Origin: DAOQAU01 sp964640325
Lineage (GTDB): Bacteria; Cyanobacteriota; Vampirovibrionia; Gastranaerophilales; Gastranaerophilaceae
Assembly (NCBI GenBank): GCA_964640325.1
Contig: CAZXID010000025.1
Span: 1 to 26,613, forward strand
DNA length: 26,613 nucleotides
Direction: 5' to 3'
Shown: positions 8,349-14,317 of the stretch, piece by piece
How positions within the stretch are numbered: position 1 is the first letter of the stretch
Layout of the letters: the number at the start of each line of letters is the position of its first letter
Position numbers and translations under genes: made by a program
The notes under the pieces: model-generated
Told to the model about the DNA's origin: nothing
What the model saw: only the letters and a program-made list of their open reading frames with translations
Databases searched by the model: none

Positions 8349-8377
8349 AAATAAATATTTTGTAATAATATTTATTT
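8349..8377. promoter_or_regulatory. 11-bp inverted repeat upstream of the RpaB-like gene
   Basis: AAATAAATATT (8349-8359) and AATATTTATTT (8367-8377) are perfect inverse copies with a 7-base spacer, 53-81 bases before the start codon. It could be an operator or a leader hairpin. It is all A/T, so chance is a real alternative. Confidence 0.35.
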
Positions 8378-8429
8378 ATGTAAAAATAAATTAAGAACTG
8401 GTAGCACATAAATTTTAAGGATTACGACT

Positions 8430-9179
8430 ATGACAGAAAATGCTGAAATGCAAGGTGAAACAGATGCTCGTCAGAAAGTTCTGGTAGCAGATGACGAAGC
8501 AAGTATCAGAAGAATTTTAGAGACACGTTTAAAAATGGTTGGCTACGATGTCGTTGTAGCAGAAGATGGTGAAGAAGCTGTAAGTGTATTTAACAAAACA
8601 AATCCTGATTTGGTGGTATTGGATGTAATGATGCCAAAAATGGACGGTTACGGGGTTACAAGAGAAATCAGAAGAACTTCTGACGTTCCTATTATTATTT
8701 TGACAGCATTGGGAGATGTTTCCGAAAGAATTACGGGACTTGAATTAGGCGCCGATGACTATGTTATTAAACCTTTCAGCCCAAAAGAATTAGAAGCAAG
8801 AGTTAAAGCCGTACTAAGAAGAACAAGCAGCCGCGAAGCTGTTGTTCCTACAGGCAAAATCACAAAAAATGTAATTACAACAGGAAATATCAAAATTGAT
8901 ACTGCAAGACGTCAAGTTTTCAGAAAAAACGAAAGAATTCGTCTTACAGGTATGGAATTCAGCTTGTTGGAATTATTGGTAAACAATTCAGGACAAGCAT
9001 ATTCAAGAAACGAAATATTACAACACGTTTGGGCATATCCGCCTGATCACAGAATTGACACAAGAGTTGTTGACGTACACATTTCAAGGTTACGTTCAAA
9101 ACTTGAGACAGATCCTGCAAATCCAGAGTTAATTTTAACTGCTCGCGGAATAGGATATATGTTTCAAAGGATTAATTGA
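8430..9179 (+). CDS. rpaB: OmpR-family response regulator, RpaB-like
   Basis: This 249-residue two-component regulator has a receiver domain (residues ~15-130) and an OmpR/PhoB winged-helix DNA-binding domain (~148-249). The acidic pocket is Asp21-Asp22, the phosphorylation site Asp65 in VVLDVMMPKMDGYG, with Thr92 and Lys114 as the switch residues. By recall the whole chain is very close to cyanobacterial RpaB, the partner of the kinase NblS/Hik33, which controls high-light and cell-cycle genes by binding HLR1. No kinase gene is in view. The protein has no cysteine at all, so the cysteine-based redox control reported for some cyanobacterial RpaB cannot apply. AAGGA precedes the ATG by about 8 bases. 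A perfect HLR1-type site lies at 22789-22806. RpaA is the main alternative; I favour RpaB. Confidence 0.88.
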   Translation: MTENAEMQGETDARQKVLVADDEASIRRILETRLKMVGYDVVVAEDGEEAVSVFNKTNPDLVVLDVMMPKMDGYGVTREIRRTSDVPIIILTALGDVSERITGLELGADDYVIKPFSPKELEARVKAVLRRTSSREAVVPTGKITKNVITTGNIKIDTARRQVFRKNERIRLTGMEFSLLELLVNNSGQAYSRNEILQHVWAYPPDHRIDTRVVDVHISRLRSKLETDPANPELILTARGIGYMFQRIN

Positions 9180-9213
9180 CGTAGTTGTTGGTGAGGTACG
9201 AACCTTACAAATA

Positions 9214-9240
9214 CGTTATCCTGAACTTGTTTTAGGATCC
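9214..9240. repeat. REP-like ATCCTGAA palindrome
   Basis: The segment contains ATCCTGAA-CTTGT-TTTAGGAT, a near-perfect inverted repeat (7 of 8 pairs). It resembles the ATCCTGAACTTGTTTCAGGAT family of dispersed intergenic palindromes known from unrelated bacteria. It lies between the RpaB-like gene and its terminator. Function unknown. Confidence 0.55.
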
Positions 9241-9258
9241 AAGATGGAATATTATTTT

Positions 9259-9299
9259 AACGCAAAAAAGCCTGAACAATGTTCAGGCTTTTTTGCGTT
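9259..9299 (+). terminator. Long-stem terminator after the RpaB-like gene
   Basis: A 19-bp perfect stem (9259-9277 with 9281-9299) has a 3-base AAT loop. The arms carry an A6 and a T6 run, so it can end transcription in either direction. It lies 80 bases after the stop codon. Confidence 0.9.
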
Positions 9300-9306
9300 T
9301 TAGGCT

Positions 9307-9334
9307 TTGACAGAAAGGATATTTGTTATAAAAT
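9307..9334 (+). promoter_or_regulatory. Promoter of tRNA-His
   Basis: A perfect -35 TTGACA (9307-9312) is followed after 16 bases by TAAAAT (9329-9334). The start would fall near 9341, about 14 bases before the tRNA. Confidence 0.75.
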
Positions 9335-9354
9335 ATTAATACACTATAAATAGT

Positions 9355-9431
9355 GGCGAGTGTCGTCAAGTGGTTAAGACCTCGGATTGTGGTTCCGATA
9401 TACGTGGGTTCGAACCCCATCACTCGCCCCA
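9355..9431 (+). tRNA. tRNA-His (anticodon GTG)
   Basis: A 77-base cloverleaf. The 7-bp acceptor stem is GCGAGTG (9356-9362) with CACTCGC (9421-9427). The extra G at 9355 opposite C at 9428 is the G-1:C73 identity pair of histidine tRNA. The anticodon loop is TTGTGGT (9387-9393) with GTG at 9389-9391, and the T loop is TTCGAAC. The CCA end is encoded (9429-9431). Confidence 0.97.
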
Positions 9432-9472
9432 TATATAAAATGGACTATCGAAAGATAGTCCATTTTATATAT
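9431..9472 (+). terminator. tRNA-His terminator hairpin with GAAA loop
   Basis: A 19-bp perfect stem (9431-9449 with 9454-9472) is closed by a GAAA tetraloop. It begins on the last A of the tRNA CCA end. The descending arm is T-rich (CATTTTATATAT), but no clean T-run follows. Confidence 0.75.
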
Positions 9473-9485
9473 GGAAATGGGTTAA

Positions 9486-9570
9486 TTGTGGTAGTGAGAA
9501 CCACAAAGCGGAGCTTTGTCTAGGTTCGAGTGGGAGCGAGCAGAGGGCGAAGGAGCTTTCTTTGAAGCAA
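9486..9570. other. GC-richer structured intergenic block, function unknown
   Basis: Between tRNA-His and the protease gene lies a block with clearly more GC than its surroundings. It holds two consecutive hairpins: TTGTGGT (9486-9492) with ACCACAA (9500-9506), and CAAAGC (9504-9509) with GCTTTG (9513-9518). A purine-rich stretch follows, with GGAGCTTT near 9551 echoing the GGAGCTTT at 9510-9517. No open frame with a ribosome site is visible. It could be a small RNA, a dispersed repeat or a remnant. Confidence 0.4.
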
Positions 9571-9610
9571 ATATTGCAGGCTAGATTATTAATTTTTTCT
9601 CTAAATCAAT

Positions 9611-10786
9611 TTACCAAGAATCTTTATTACAAGTTGTGTCTATAGCGTAAACTGAACTAAAAGTCATATTGAATTCTTTTTTTGTTATTGTTGTTGTATT
9701 AGAATTATCATAAGGATTTACTATATCAACAGTATTTTTTGTAATATTCCTTATTTCATAAGCATGTTTTCTTACCATTTTATCTTTTTTCCCAAATAAC
9801 TTGTCAAATAATTTATTGAAAAATCCTTCCCTATCAGAAGCAAATTTTTCCCCTGTCCCTGCAATAATATAATATTTTTTTTCATCCATATCCACAAAAG
9901 GGTCCGTTATATTTTTTTTACCATTTTTCAGCATTCTTATTTTCCCATTAAATGTCCCCATGTTGCCAGAAAAAATTTTATCGTTAATAAATGTTTTTTT
10001 ATTTTTTGAAAAATTAATTTTACCGAAATGATAACCCGAGATGATAGAAGTGGCCTCAAAAGGATTTCCTCCATACAATGTTTTTAAAATTGACCTTGAT
10101 GGCTTAATACCATTTTCTTTTCTAAATTTCCCATAAGCAATACCCATTAATTTTACACCCAAAGGAGAAATTTCTAATGCGTTATCAAGCACATTTGTGT
10201 CACCTTTTGTTACTATATAACTTTTGTTTTCAAGTCCTTTAAAACTTACCCTATATATCCCTTCATCAATTTTTTTTACTGTTTGTTCAAGAATCTTTGG
10301 GTTCTTATTGCTAATCGTTGAAACAGAAGCCAAAAAATAACAGTTACCGACTCGTCCTTGTCTTATATGTATATTTTTCGCACCGCTTGGGAAAATTTCT
10401 TTCAGGTCTTCTCTAAGCTCATAATCTGTTTTTTTAGAAATTTTATCTGCTCCCTCAATATTAACCCCTAAAGTCTCATATATTTTTGCAACATCTTTAT
10501 TTGAAATACTTCCCACATTATTGTCTTTATTCGCAAATACCCTTAATCCTAGATTAGTTATTCCATTATTTGTACGCCCATCAAGCGCGTCAATATATGA
10601 ATAAACCTCTTTTGATTCTTTGAGTGATAATTTTTCAGAAAAAATTGTATTATAAACAATTTTCTGCTGAGCATTTAATTTATTAGGGTTAATTTTTTTG
10701 AGCCCAGAATAACTCTTTTTATTCAATTCCGAGCGTTCATATTCTTGTATTCCAAACAAAGCTTTTAGTTTGTTTATTATCCCCAT
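9611..10786 (-). CDS. Calpain-like cysteine protease (family C2 type)
   Basis: This 391-residue protein has all the catalytic marks of a papain-fold calpain. They are Gln143 and Cys149 in QGRVGNCYFLASVSTI (calpains read QG-LGDCWFLA), His341 in KHAYEIRNI (calpain GHAYSV) and Asn357 in VNPYDN (calpain RNPWG). It should therefore be an active endopeptidase. Residues 1-~125 are a separate N-terminal part rich in Asn and Lys with no known domain; NKDNNVGSISNKD at 86-98 only loosely resembles an EF-hand loop. No signal peptide or membrane segment is visible, so it acts inside the cell or leaves by a non-Sec route. AGAGGA lies 6 bases before the ATG. Substrate and partners are unknown. Family confidence is high because the triad residues come in the right order and context. 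Confidence 0.85.
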   Translation of the reverse strand: MGIINKLKALFGIQEYERSELNKKSYSGLKKINPNKLNAQQKIVYNTIFSEKLSLKESKEVYSYIDALDGRTNNGITNLGLRVFANKDNNVGSISNKDVAKIYETLGVNIEGADKISKKTDYELREDLKEIFPSGAKNIHIRQGRVGNCYFLASVSTISNKNPKILEQTVKKIDEGIYRVSFKGLENKSYIVTKGDTNVLDNALEISPLGVKLMGIAYGKFRKENGIKPSRSILKTLYGGNPFEATSIISGYHFGKINFSKNKKTFINDKIFSGNMGTFNGKIRMLKNGKKNITDPFVDMDEKKYYIIAGTGEKFASDREGFFNKLFDKLFGKKDKMVRKHAYEIRNITKNTVDIVNPYDNSNTTTITKKEFNMTFSSVYAIDTTCNKDSW

Positions 10787-10931
10787 ATTTATCCTCTATA
10801 AAAATCCCCTATATATTATTAAAAATTTTTTAATTGATATAATTGATAATTCTAAAATATATATTATAAATTTGTTACATAAAAACGATTGGCAAAAGCC
10901 TATATAACATTTTTGCTATTAAACAAAATTC

Positions 10932-10960
10932 TCGACAAGAAGTACAAATCCATTTATAAT
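10932..10960 (+). promoter_or_regulatory. Promoter of the repeat-protein gene
   Basis: TCGACA (10932-10937), 17 bases, then a perfect TATAAT (10955-10960). Transcription would start near 10967, about 36 bases before the ATG. Confidence 0.75.
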
Positions 10961-11002
10961 ATAAAAGTGTCAGCTTAGAGCTTACAATTAACGGTGAAAT
11001 TT

Positions 11003-11536
11003 ATGAAAAAATTATTACTCTTTTTAATCATTTTTAGTTCGCTTAGCGTTCAATGTTTTGCCGACGATCAAGGCTCTGTAGTATATGACGGAAACAAAAG
11101 ACTATACTATGATGCAGACGGGAATCTTCAAGGCTCTACGGTCTATGACGGAAACAAAATTTTAAATTACGACGCAAACGGTACACTAAAAAATTCCACC
11201 GTTCGTGACGGAAACAAAATTACAAACTACGACGCTCAAGGTAATGCTCAAAGCTCCACTGTTTATGACGGAAACAAAGTTTTAAATTACGATGCTCAGG
11301 GTAATCTCCAAAGCGCAAAGGTTCGCAATGGAAACACCTTTAACAATTATGACGAACAGGGCAATATTAAAAGCTCTACGATATATAGCGGCAATAAAAT
11401 TACAAATTACGATGGGCAGGGAAATGTTCAAGGCTGGACGATTTATGACGGAAACACAACAAAAATTTATGATGCAAAAGGAAATCTTACAAGCTCAATA
11501 ACCCGCCAAGGCAACTCAATTCAATATAAAAAATAA
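11003..11536 (+). CDS. Secreted protein with seven 20-residue YDGN/YDAQGN repeats
   Basis: The ATG at 11003 is preceded by GGTGA at 6 bases and is preferred over the GTG at 10994, giving 177 residues. A clear Sec signal peptide is followed by a likely cut after CFA, just before DDQ. The mature chain is seven tandem 20-residue units plus a partial eighth. Each has the form xSTVYDGNKxxNYDAQGNxx, so a YDGN and a YDxxGN turn alternate every 10 residues. This suggests a beta-solenoid or YD/RHS-like or MORN-like sheet. I cannot name a family. It is probably extracytoplasmic, and the single Cys near the signal end does not sit in a good lipobox. No neighbour explains its job. Confidence 0.82.
   Translation: MKKLLLFLIIFSSLSVQCFADDQGSVVYDGNKRLYYDADGNLQGSTVYDGNKILNYDANGTLKNSTVRDGNKITNYDAQGNAQSSTVYDGNKVLNYDAQGNLQSAKVRNGNTFNNYDEQGNIKSSTIYSGNKITNYDGQGNVQGWTIYDGNTTKIYDAKGNLTSSITRQGNSIQYKK
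11072..11491 (+). repeat. Seven in-frame 60-bp tandem repeats
   Basis: Seven consecutive 60-base units with no indels encode the 20-residue repeats. The core TATGACGGAAACAAA is nearly identical in several units, while others have diverged. The array could gain or lose units by slippage. Confidence 0.85.
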
Positions 11537-11549
11537 ATTTAATAAAAAA

Positions 11550-11960
11550 TTAACCCGTTTTTAACCTATCTTTCAACCAATCAACATATTTTGTATCAAC
11601 TTTTAAAATATGATTATTCCACCATTTAATTAAAAAATCAAACATTTGAAGTGCCGCAATACGCGTTATTCCTGAACGCTTAAATGAATCTTTATATTCG
11701 GCAAGTTTTTCACTGAATGCTTCATGCATTTTTTTATGTTCTGCCAAATCATGATATTTATACTTTTCTAAATAAAACTCTTCTGTTTGAAAATGCTTTT
11801 TTACATATTTTTCTACAAACTCAAGAACTTCATAAGTTTGATCTATTTCCGAATGTTTTTCAAAAGATTTTATCAACTTGTTGATTTCTTCAAAAATTCC
11901 TTTGTGCTGTTCATCAATAATCTCTATATTTAATTCCAAATTTTTTGACCAAATAAGCAT
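11550..11960 (-). CDS. Bacteriohemerythrin
   Basis: This 136-residue four-helix-bundle protein binds O2 at a non-heme di-iron centre. All seven iron ligands are in the expected order and spacing: His19 (DEQH), His56 and Glu60 (HFQTE), His75 and His79 (HKKMH), His117 and Asp122 (HILKVD). Length is typical of single-domain bacteriohemerythrins. It probably stores, delivers or scavenges oxygen in a micro-aerobic or anaerobic cell, or passes an oxygen signal. AAAGG lies about 11 bases before the ATG, and a perfect TATAAT on the minus strand (11997-12002) lies about 37 bases upstream. It stands as a single gene, convergent with the repeat protein with only 13 bases between them. Confidence 0.95.
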   Translation of the reverse strand: MLIWSKNLELNIEIIDEQHKGIFEEINKLIKSFEKHSEIDQTYEVLEFVEKYVKKHFQTEEFYLEKYKYHDLAEHKKMHEAFSEKLAEYKDSFKRSGITRIAALQMFDFLIKWWNNHILKVDTKYVDWLKDRLKTG

Positions 11961-12086
11961 AAAAAATGAACCTTTTTCACTATTTTCATTAAATGTATTA
12001 TATAGGATTAGTTTAAAAAATTTAATTTTATTAAGATTTTGACATATTTTTCAGGCAAAGGATTTGAAGCTTAAATACGGTTTAAA

Positions 12087-12842
12087 TCATATTTTTTTGA
12101 ATAAAGAAGTACACAAAGTTTGACCTACATACTCGTAACCTTTTTGATTTAAAATTTTAGTCACATTACAATTTTGTATTTCTGAAATTTTACTGCACCC
12201 GTGTATTTCTATCAAAATATAATTGGGAGAATATTTCTCCCAATTATTTGATTCCAATATTTCAATATCCAAGCCTTCAGTATCAATATTGAAAAAATCA
12301 ATACGTTTGTTTTTTGGCAAATGAGCATCAAGTATTTTTGACAAAGGCTGAACCATAATTTTTTGTGTACCCAAAAATTTCCAATCTCTGCTTGCATCAT
12401 TTATAAAATTATCAGCAAAATCTTTTGAAAAAGTATTAATTGCATGGTCTTCAAACATATAAAAATCAAGTTCTGAAGATTCTTTGGCAACGCCAGATAA
12501 AATATTTATATCATCCGGACGGTATTTTTTAAATGCTTCAATCGCAGAAGGCGTAGGATCTATATTTATCCCCCGCCATCCTGCCTTATAAAACAGGGCG
12601 GTATTTGAATATCGCAAAGGATGATGAGCGCCAATATCAACATAAAAACCCCTATAATCAGGGTTTTCAGCCAAAAATGCATCCAAAAAAGCCCTAAGCA
12701 TAACATCTTCACCTAATTGAGAATGCGATTCGTAAAATGACTTTTTTGTAAACAGAGATTTTTTGTTAAATTTTACTCTAATAAATCCCAAAATTGTTAA
12801 TATAGTTTTATTCCCAACATTTTCTTTTTTTAATAATTTCAT
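12087..12842 (-). CDS. FkbM-family SAM-dependent methyltransferase
   Basis: A predicted class I methyltransferase of the FkbM type (251 residues). These usually O-methylate sugars of glycans, lipopolysaccharide or natural products. Marks are SQLGEDVMLRAFL, the SAM-binding motif I FYVDIGAHHPLRYSNT, GWRGINIDPTPSAI and NIDTEGLDIEILE. The frame can be extended to a TTG at 12875, but that codon overlaps a strong -10 box, so the ATG at 12842 is the real start. The ribosome site is weak. No glycosyltransferase genes adjoin it, so its substrate is open. Bases 12219-12247 hold a perfect 13-bp hairpin inside the coding region. Confidence 0.88.
   Translation of the reverse strand: MKLLKKENVGNKTILTILGFIRVKFNKKSLFTKKSFYESHSQLGEDVMLRAFLDAFLAENPDYRGFYVDIGAHHPLRYSNTALFYKAGWRGINIDPTPSAIEAFKKYRPDDINILSGVAKESSELDFYMFEDHAINTFSKDFADNFINDASRDWKFLGTQKIMVQPLSKILDAHLPKNKRIDFFNIDTEGLDIEILESNNWEKYSPNYILIEIHGCSKISEIQNCNVTKILNQKGYEYVGQTLCTSLFKKI
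12219..12247. repeat. Perfect inverted repeat inside the FkbM-like gene
   Basis: Arms of 13 bases (12219-12231 and 12235-12247) flank a TAT loop. The arm reads ATAATTGGGAGAA. It encodes part of NWEKYSPNYI near the C-terminus. Confidence 0.85.
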
Positions 12843-12874
12843 AATAACCGCTTCTATGTAATTGCATTGAAACA

Positions 12875-12883
12875 ATTATACCA
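12875..12883 (-). promoter_or_regulatory. Extended -10 promoter of the FkbM-like gene
   Basis: On the minus strand TGG-TATAAT forms a perfect extended -10 (TATAAT at 12880-12875). The start would be near 12868, about 26 bases before the ATG at 12842. A -35 TTTGCC lies 16 bases further up. Confidence 0.7.
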
Positions 12884-12933
12884 CAATTTAACTTATGGCA
12901 AAATCAAAAACTCCAACACTCTATGAAATATTT

Positions 12934-13278
12934 TTAATCCTTTTTAAAAATATATGGCCTTACAAAATAAAAAGAACCCAACATCAAAGAACTTGCCGAT
13001 AAAATACTTAATGCGATTCTTGTTTTGCCCTTAGAAATTGATGCCAATGTGGTCAATGCAGCACTTGCCATAAAAGCAAGGTATCCCTGAAATGTTGTTC
13101 TGGGAAGCTGAATTTTATCGTTTAAATAATCAGCATTTTTAATCCCTGTTTCAAATTTGTCTAAAAAAGAGGCTTTTTTAACAGGCTTTTTTGGTATGCT
13201 TTTCGTCTCATCTTTTACTTCAACAGGGTCTTGAACCTGCGCACTCGAAAATTTCAAGAAAACAGAATTAACACTCAT
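12934..13278 (-). CDS. Small two-helix membrane protein, function unknown
   Basis: A 114-residue protein that I do not recognise. The first ~60 residues are polar with a Lys/Pro-rich stretch. Two hydrophobic helices follow (about 64-81 and 87-107) with a short basic loop, and the chain ends in FKKD. No cleavable signal peptide is present. AAAGG stands 2 bases before the ATG, with GAGG further up as an alternative ribosome site. The next gene downstream has its own promoter, so this one is probably monocistronic. Its N-terminal VFLKFSSA resembles short stretches near the N-termini of the coiled-coil proteins in this window; the meaning is unclear. Confidence 0.7.
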   Translation of the reverse strand: MSVNSVFLKFSSAQVQDPVEVKDETKSIPKKPVKKASFLDKFETGIKNADYLNDKIQLPRTTFQGYLAFMASAALTTLASISKGKTRIALSILSASSLMLGSFYFVRPYIFKKD

Positions 13279-13364
13279 AACCTTTTACCTCAACACTAGC
13301 CTATATAATATACACTATAACTTGAATTTTATAAACCCTTAAGGCATATTATTGTTACTGTTTT

Positions 13365-13598
13365 TTACAAAATTTCTTCGTCCCAAGCATTGTAAGTCTT
13401 TTTATATTTATGTTTTTCCTGCCTTTTTGGTAAATCAAAATCAAGAAAACTGTGTTTGTGTTTTTTATCGTGCAAGTGTTTGTCTTTTGGCTCGATATCC
13501 AATCCGCATTGTTCACTATGCTTGCCTGTACATCTTCCAAGACCTTTATTAAACCTTGAATTATCCCTTTTTGAACCCATCCCGCTTCCTTTTGACAT
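13365..13598 (-). CDS. Small Cys/His-rich protein, function unknown
   Basis: A 77-residue basic protein, supported by a strong AGGAG 6 bases before the ATG. It has Cys23, His26 and Cys31 in RCTGKHSEQCG and a His cluster (41, 43, 47, 49) in HLHDKKHKH, so it might bind a metal such as zinc. It is very rich in Lys and Gly, with no hydrophobic segment. No family is recognised. It stands alone and divergent from the PEBP-family gene. Overlapping frames on both strands also stay open here, but they lack a ribosome site. Confidence 0.65.
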   Translation of the reverse strand: MSKGSGMGSKRDNSRFNKGLGRCTGKHSEQCGLDIEPKDKHLHDKKHKHSFLDFDLPKRQEKHKYKKTYNAWDEEIL

Positions 13599-13761
13599 TT
13601 TTTCTCCTTTTTACTTTTGCATTTGATTTTTTATTATTTTGTCACTTATTTCTATCCCCAAAAGAGGTATTTTTCATGTATCCTATATGATTAAAAAATA
13701 TATTCACCCTCACTTACCCCCTTGATTTTATTTTTAAATTGAGTTAGATTGATAAAAAATT

Positions 13762-14304
13762 ATGAAAATTCGTTTTTTAATAATAGGTTTTATATTTGTT
13801 TTATTATTGATAATAGGGTTAAAGTTTAATAAATCCGAAGATTTTGCCAATGGCAAGGAGGGTAATATGAGATTAACAAGTGTTTTCAAAAACGGTGAAA
13901 GAATCCCTTCAGAATACACCTGCGATGGAGACGACCTTTGTCCTGAATTTTATGTATCAGATGTCCCGAAAAATGCAAAAAGCCTTGTTATGATAGCAGA
14001 TGACCCAGATGCACCTGTCGGGCTTTTCGTTCACTGGCTTTTGTACAATATTCCACCGAATATCGATAAATTTTCGGCCCAAGATATCCCAAACGGCGCA
14101 ATTGAAGGGACTACGGATTTTGGAAGAATAGGCTACGGAGGCCCTTGCCCTCCAAGCGGAACCCACAGGTATTTCTTTAAGCTGTATGCCATTGATAAAA
14201 CACTTGATTTACCATCAGGCGTTACAAAAAGAAAACTTGAAGATGAAATTCGCAAACATATAATAGAAAAGGCTGAATTAATAGGAGTTTACTCGCGTCA
14301 TTGA
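13762..14304 (+). CDS. YbhB/YbcL-family PEBP-like protein with two possible starts
   Basis: This is a phosphatidylethanolamine-binding-protein (Raf-kinase-inhibitor-like) family member. Marks are DDPDAPVGLFVHWLLYNIPP and GYGGPCPPSGTHRYFFKLYA, the two halves of the ligand pocket. The 180-residue form begins with a hydrophobic N-terminus (residues ~4-20) that would act as membrane anchor or signal peptide, but its ATG has no ribosome site. A second in-frame ATG at 13867 (Met36) has a perfect AAGGAGG (13855-13861) 5 bases upstream. It would give a 145-residue cytoplasmic protein, like E. coli YbhB. Both forms may be made. The molecular role of the bacterial family is unsettled. It is convergent with amrS, sharing a palindrome at its 3' end. 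Confidence 0.88.
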   Translation: MKIRFLIIGFIFVLLLIIGLKFNKSEDFANGKEGNMRLTSVFKNGERIPSEYTCDGDDLCPEFYVSDVPKNAKSLVMIADDPDAPVGLFVHWLLYNIPPNIDKFSAQDIPNGAIEGTTDFGRIGYGGPCPPSGTHRYFFKLYAIDKTLDLPSGVTKRKLEDEIRKHIIEKAELIGVYSRH

Positions 14305-14317
14305 TTTTTTATTGAAT

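Noticed and set aside
8361..8383. Two TGTAA half-sites before the RpaB-like gene as an HLR1 autoregulatory site
   Set aside because: The half-sites are 18 bases apart; HLR1 needs a 10-base period.
9611..10786. Toxin-antitoxin pair with the calpain-like gene
   Set aside because: No small adjacent co-directional gene is present; the neighbours are a tRNA and a divergent repeat protein.
11072..11491. Tandem 60-bp units as a CRISPR or minisatellite
   Set aside because: The units are in frame, diverged and encode a regular secreted protein; there are no spacers.
13352..13552. 66-residue plus-strand frame overlapping the Cys/His-rich gene
   Set aside because: No ribosome site; the opposite strand has a strong AGGAG and a coherent basic protein.
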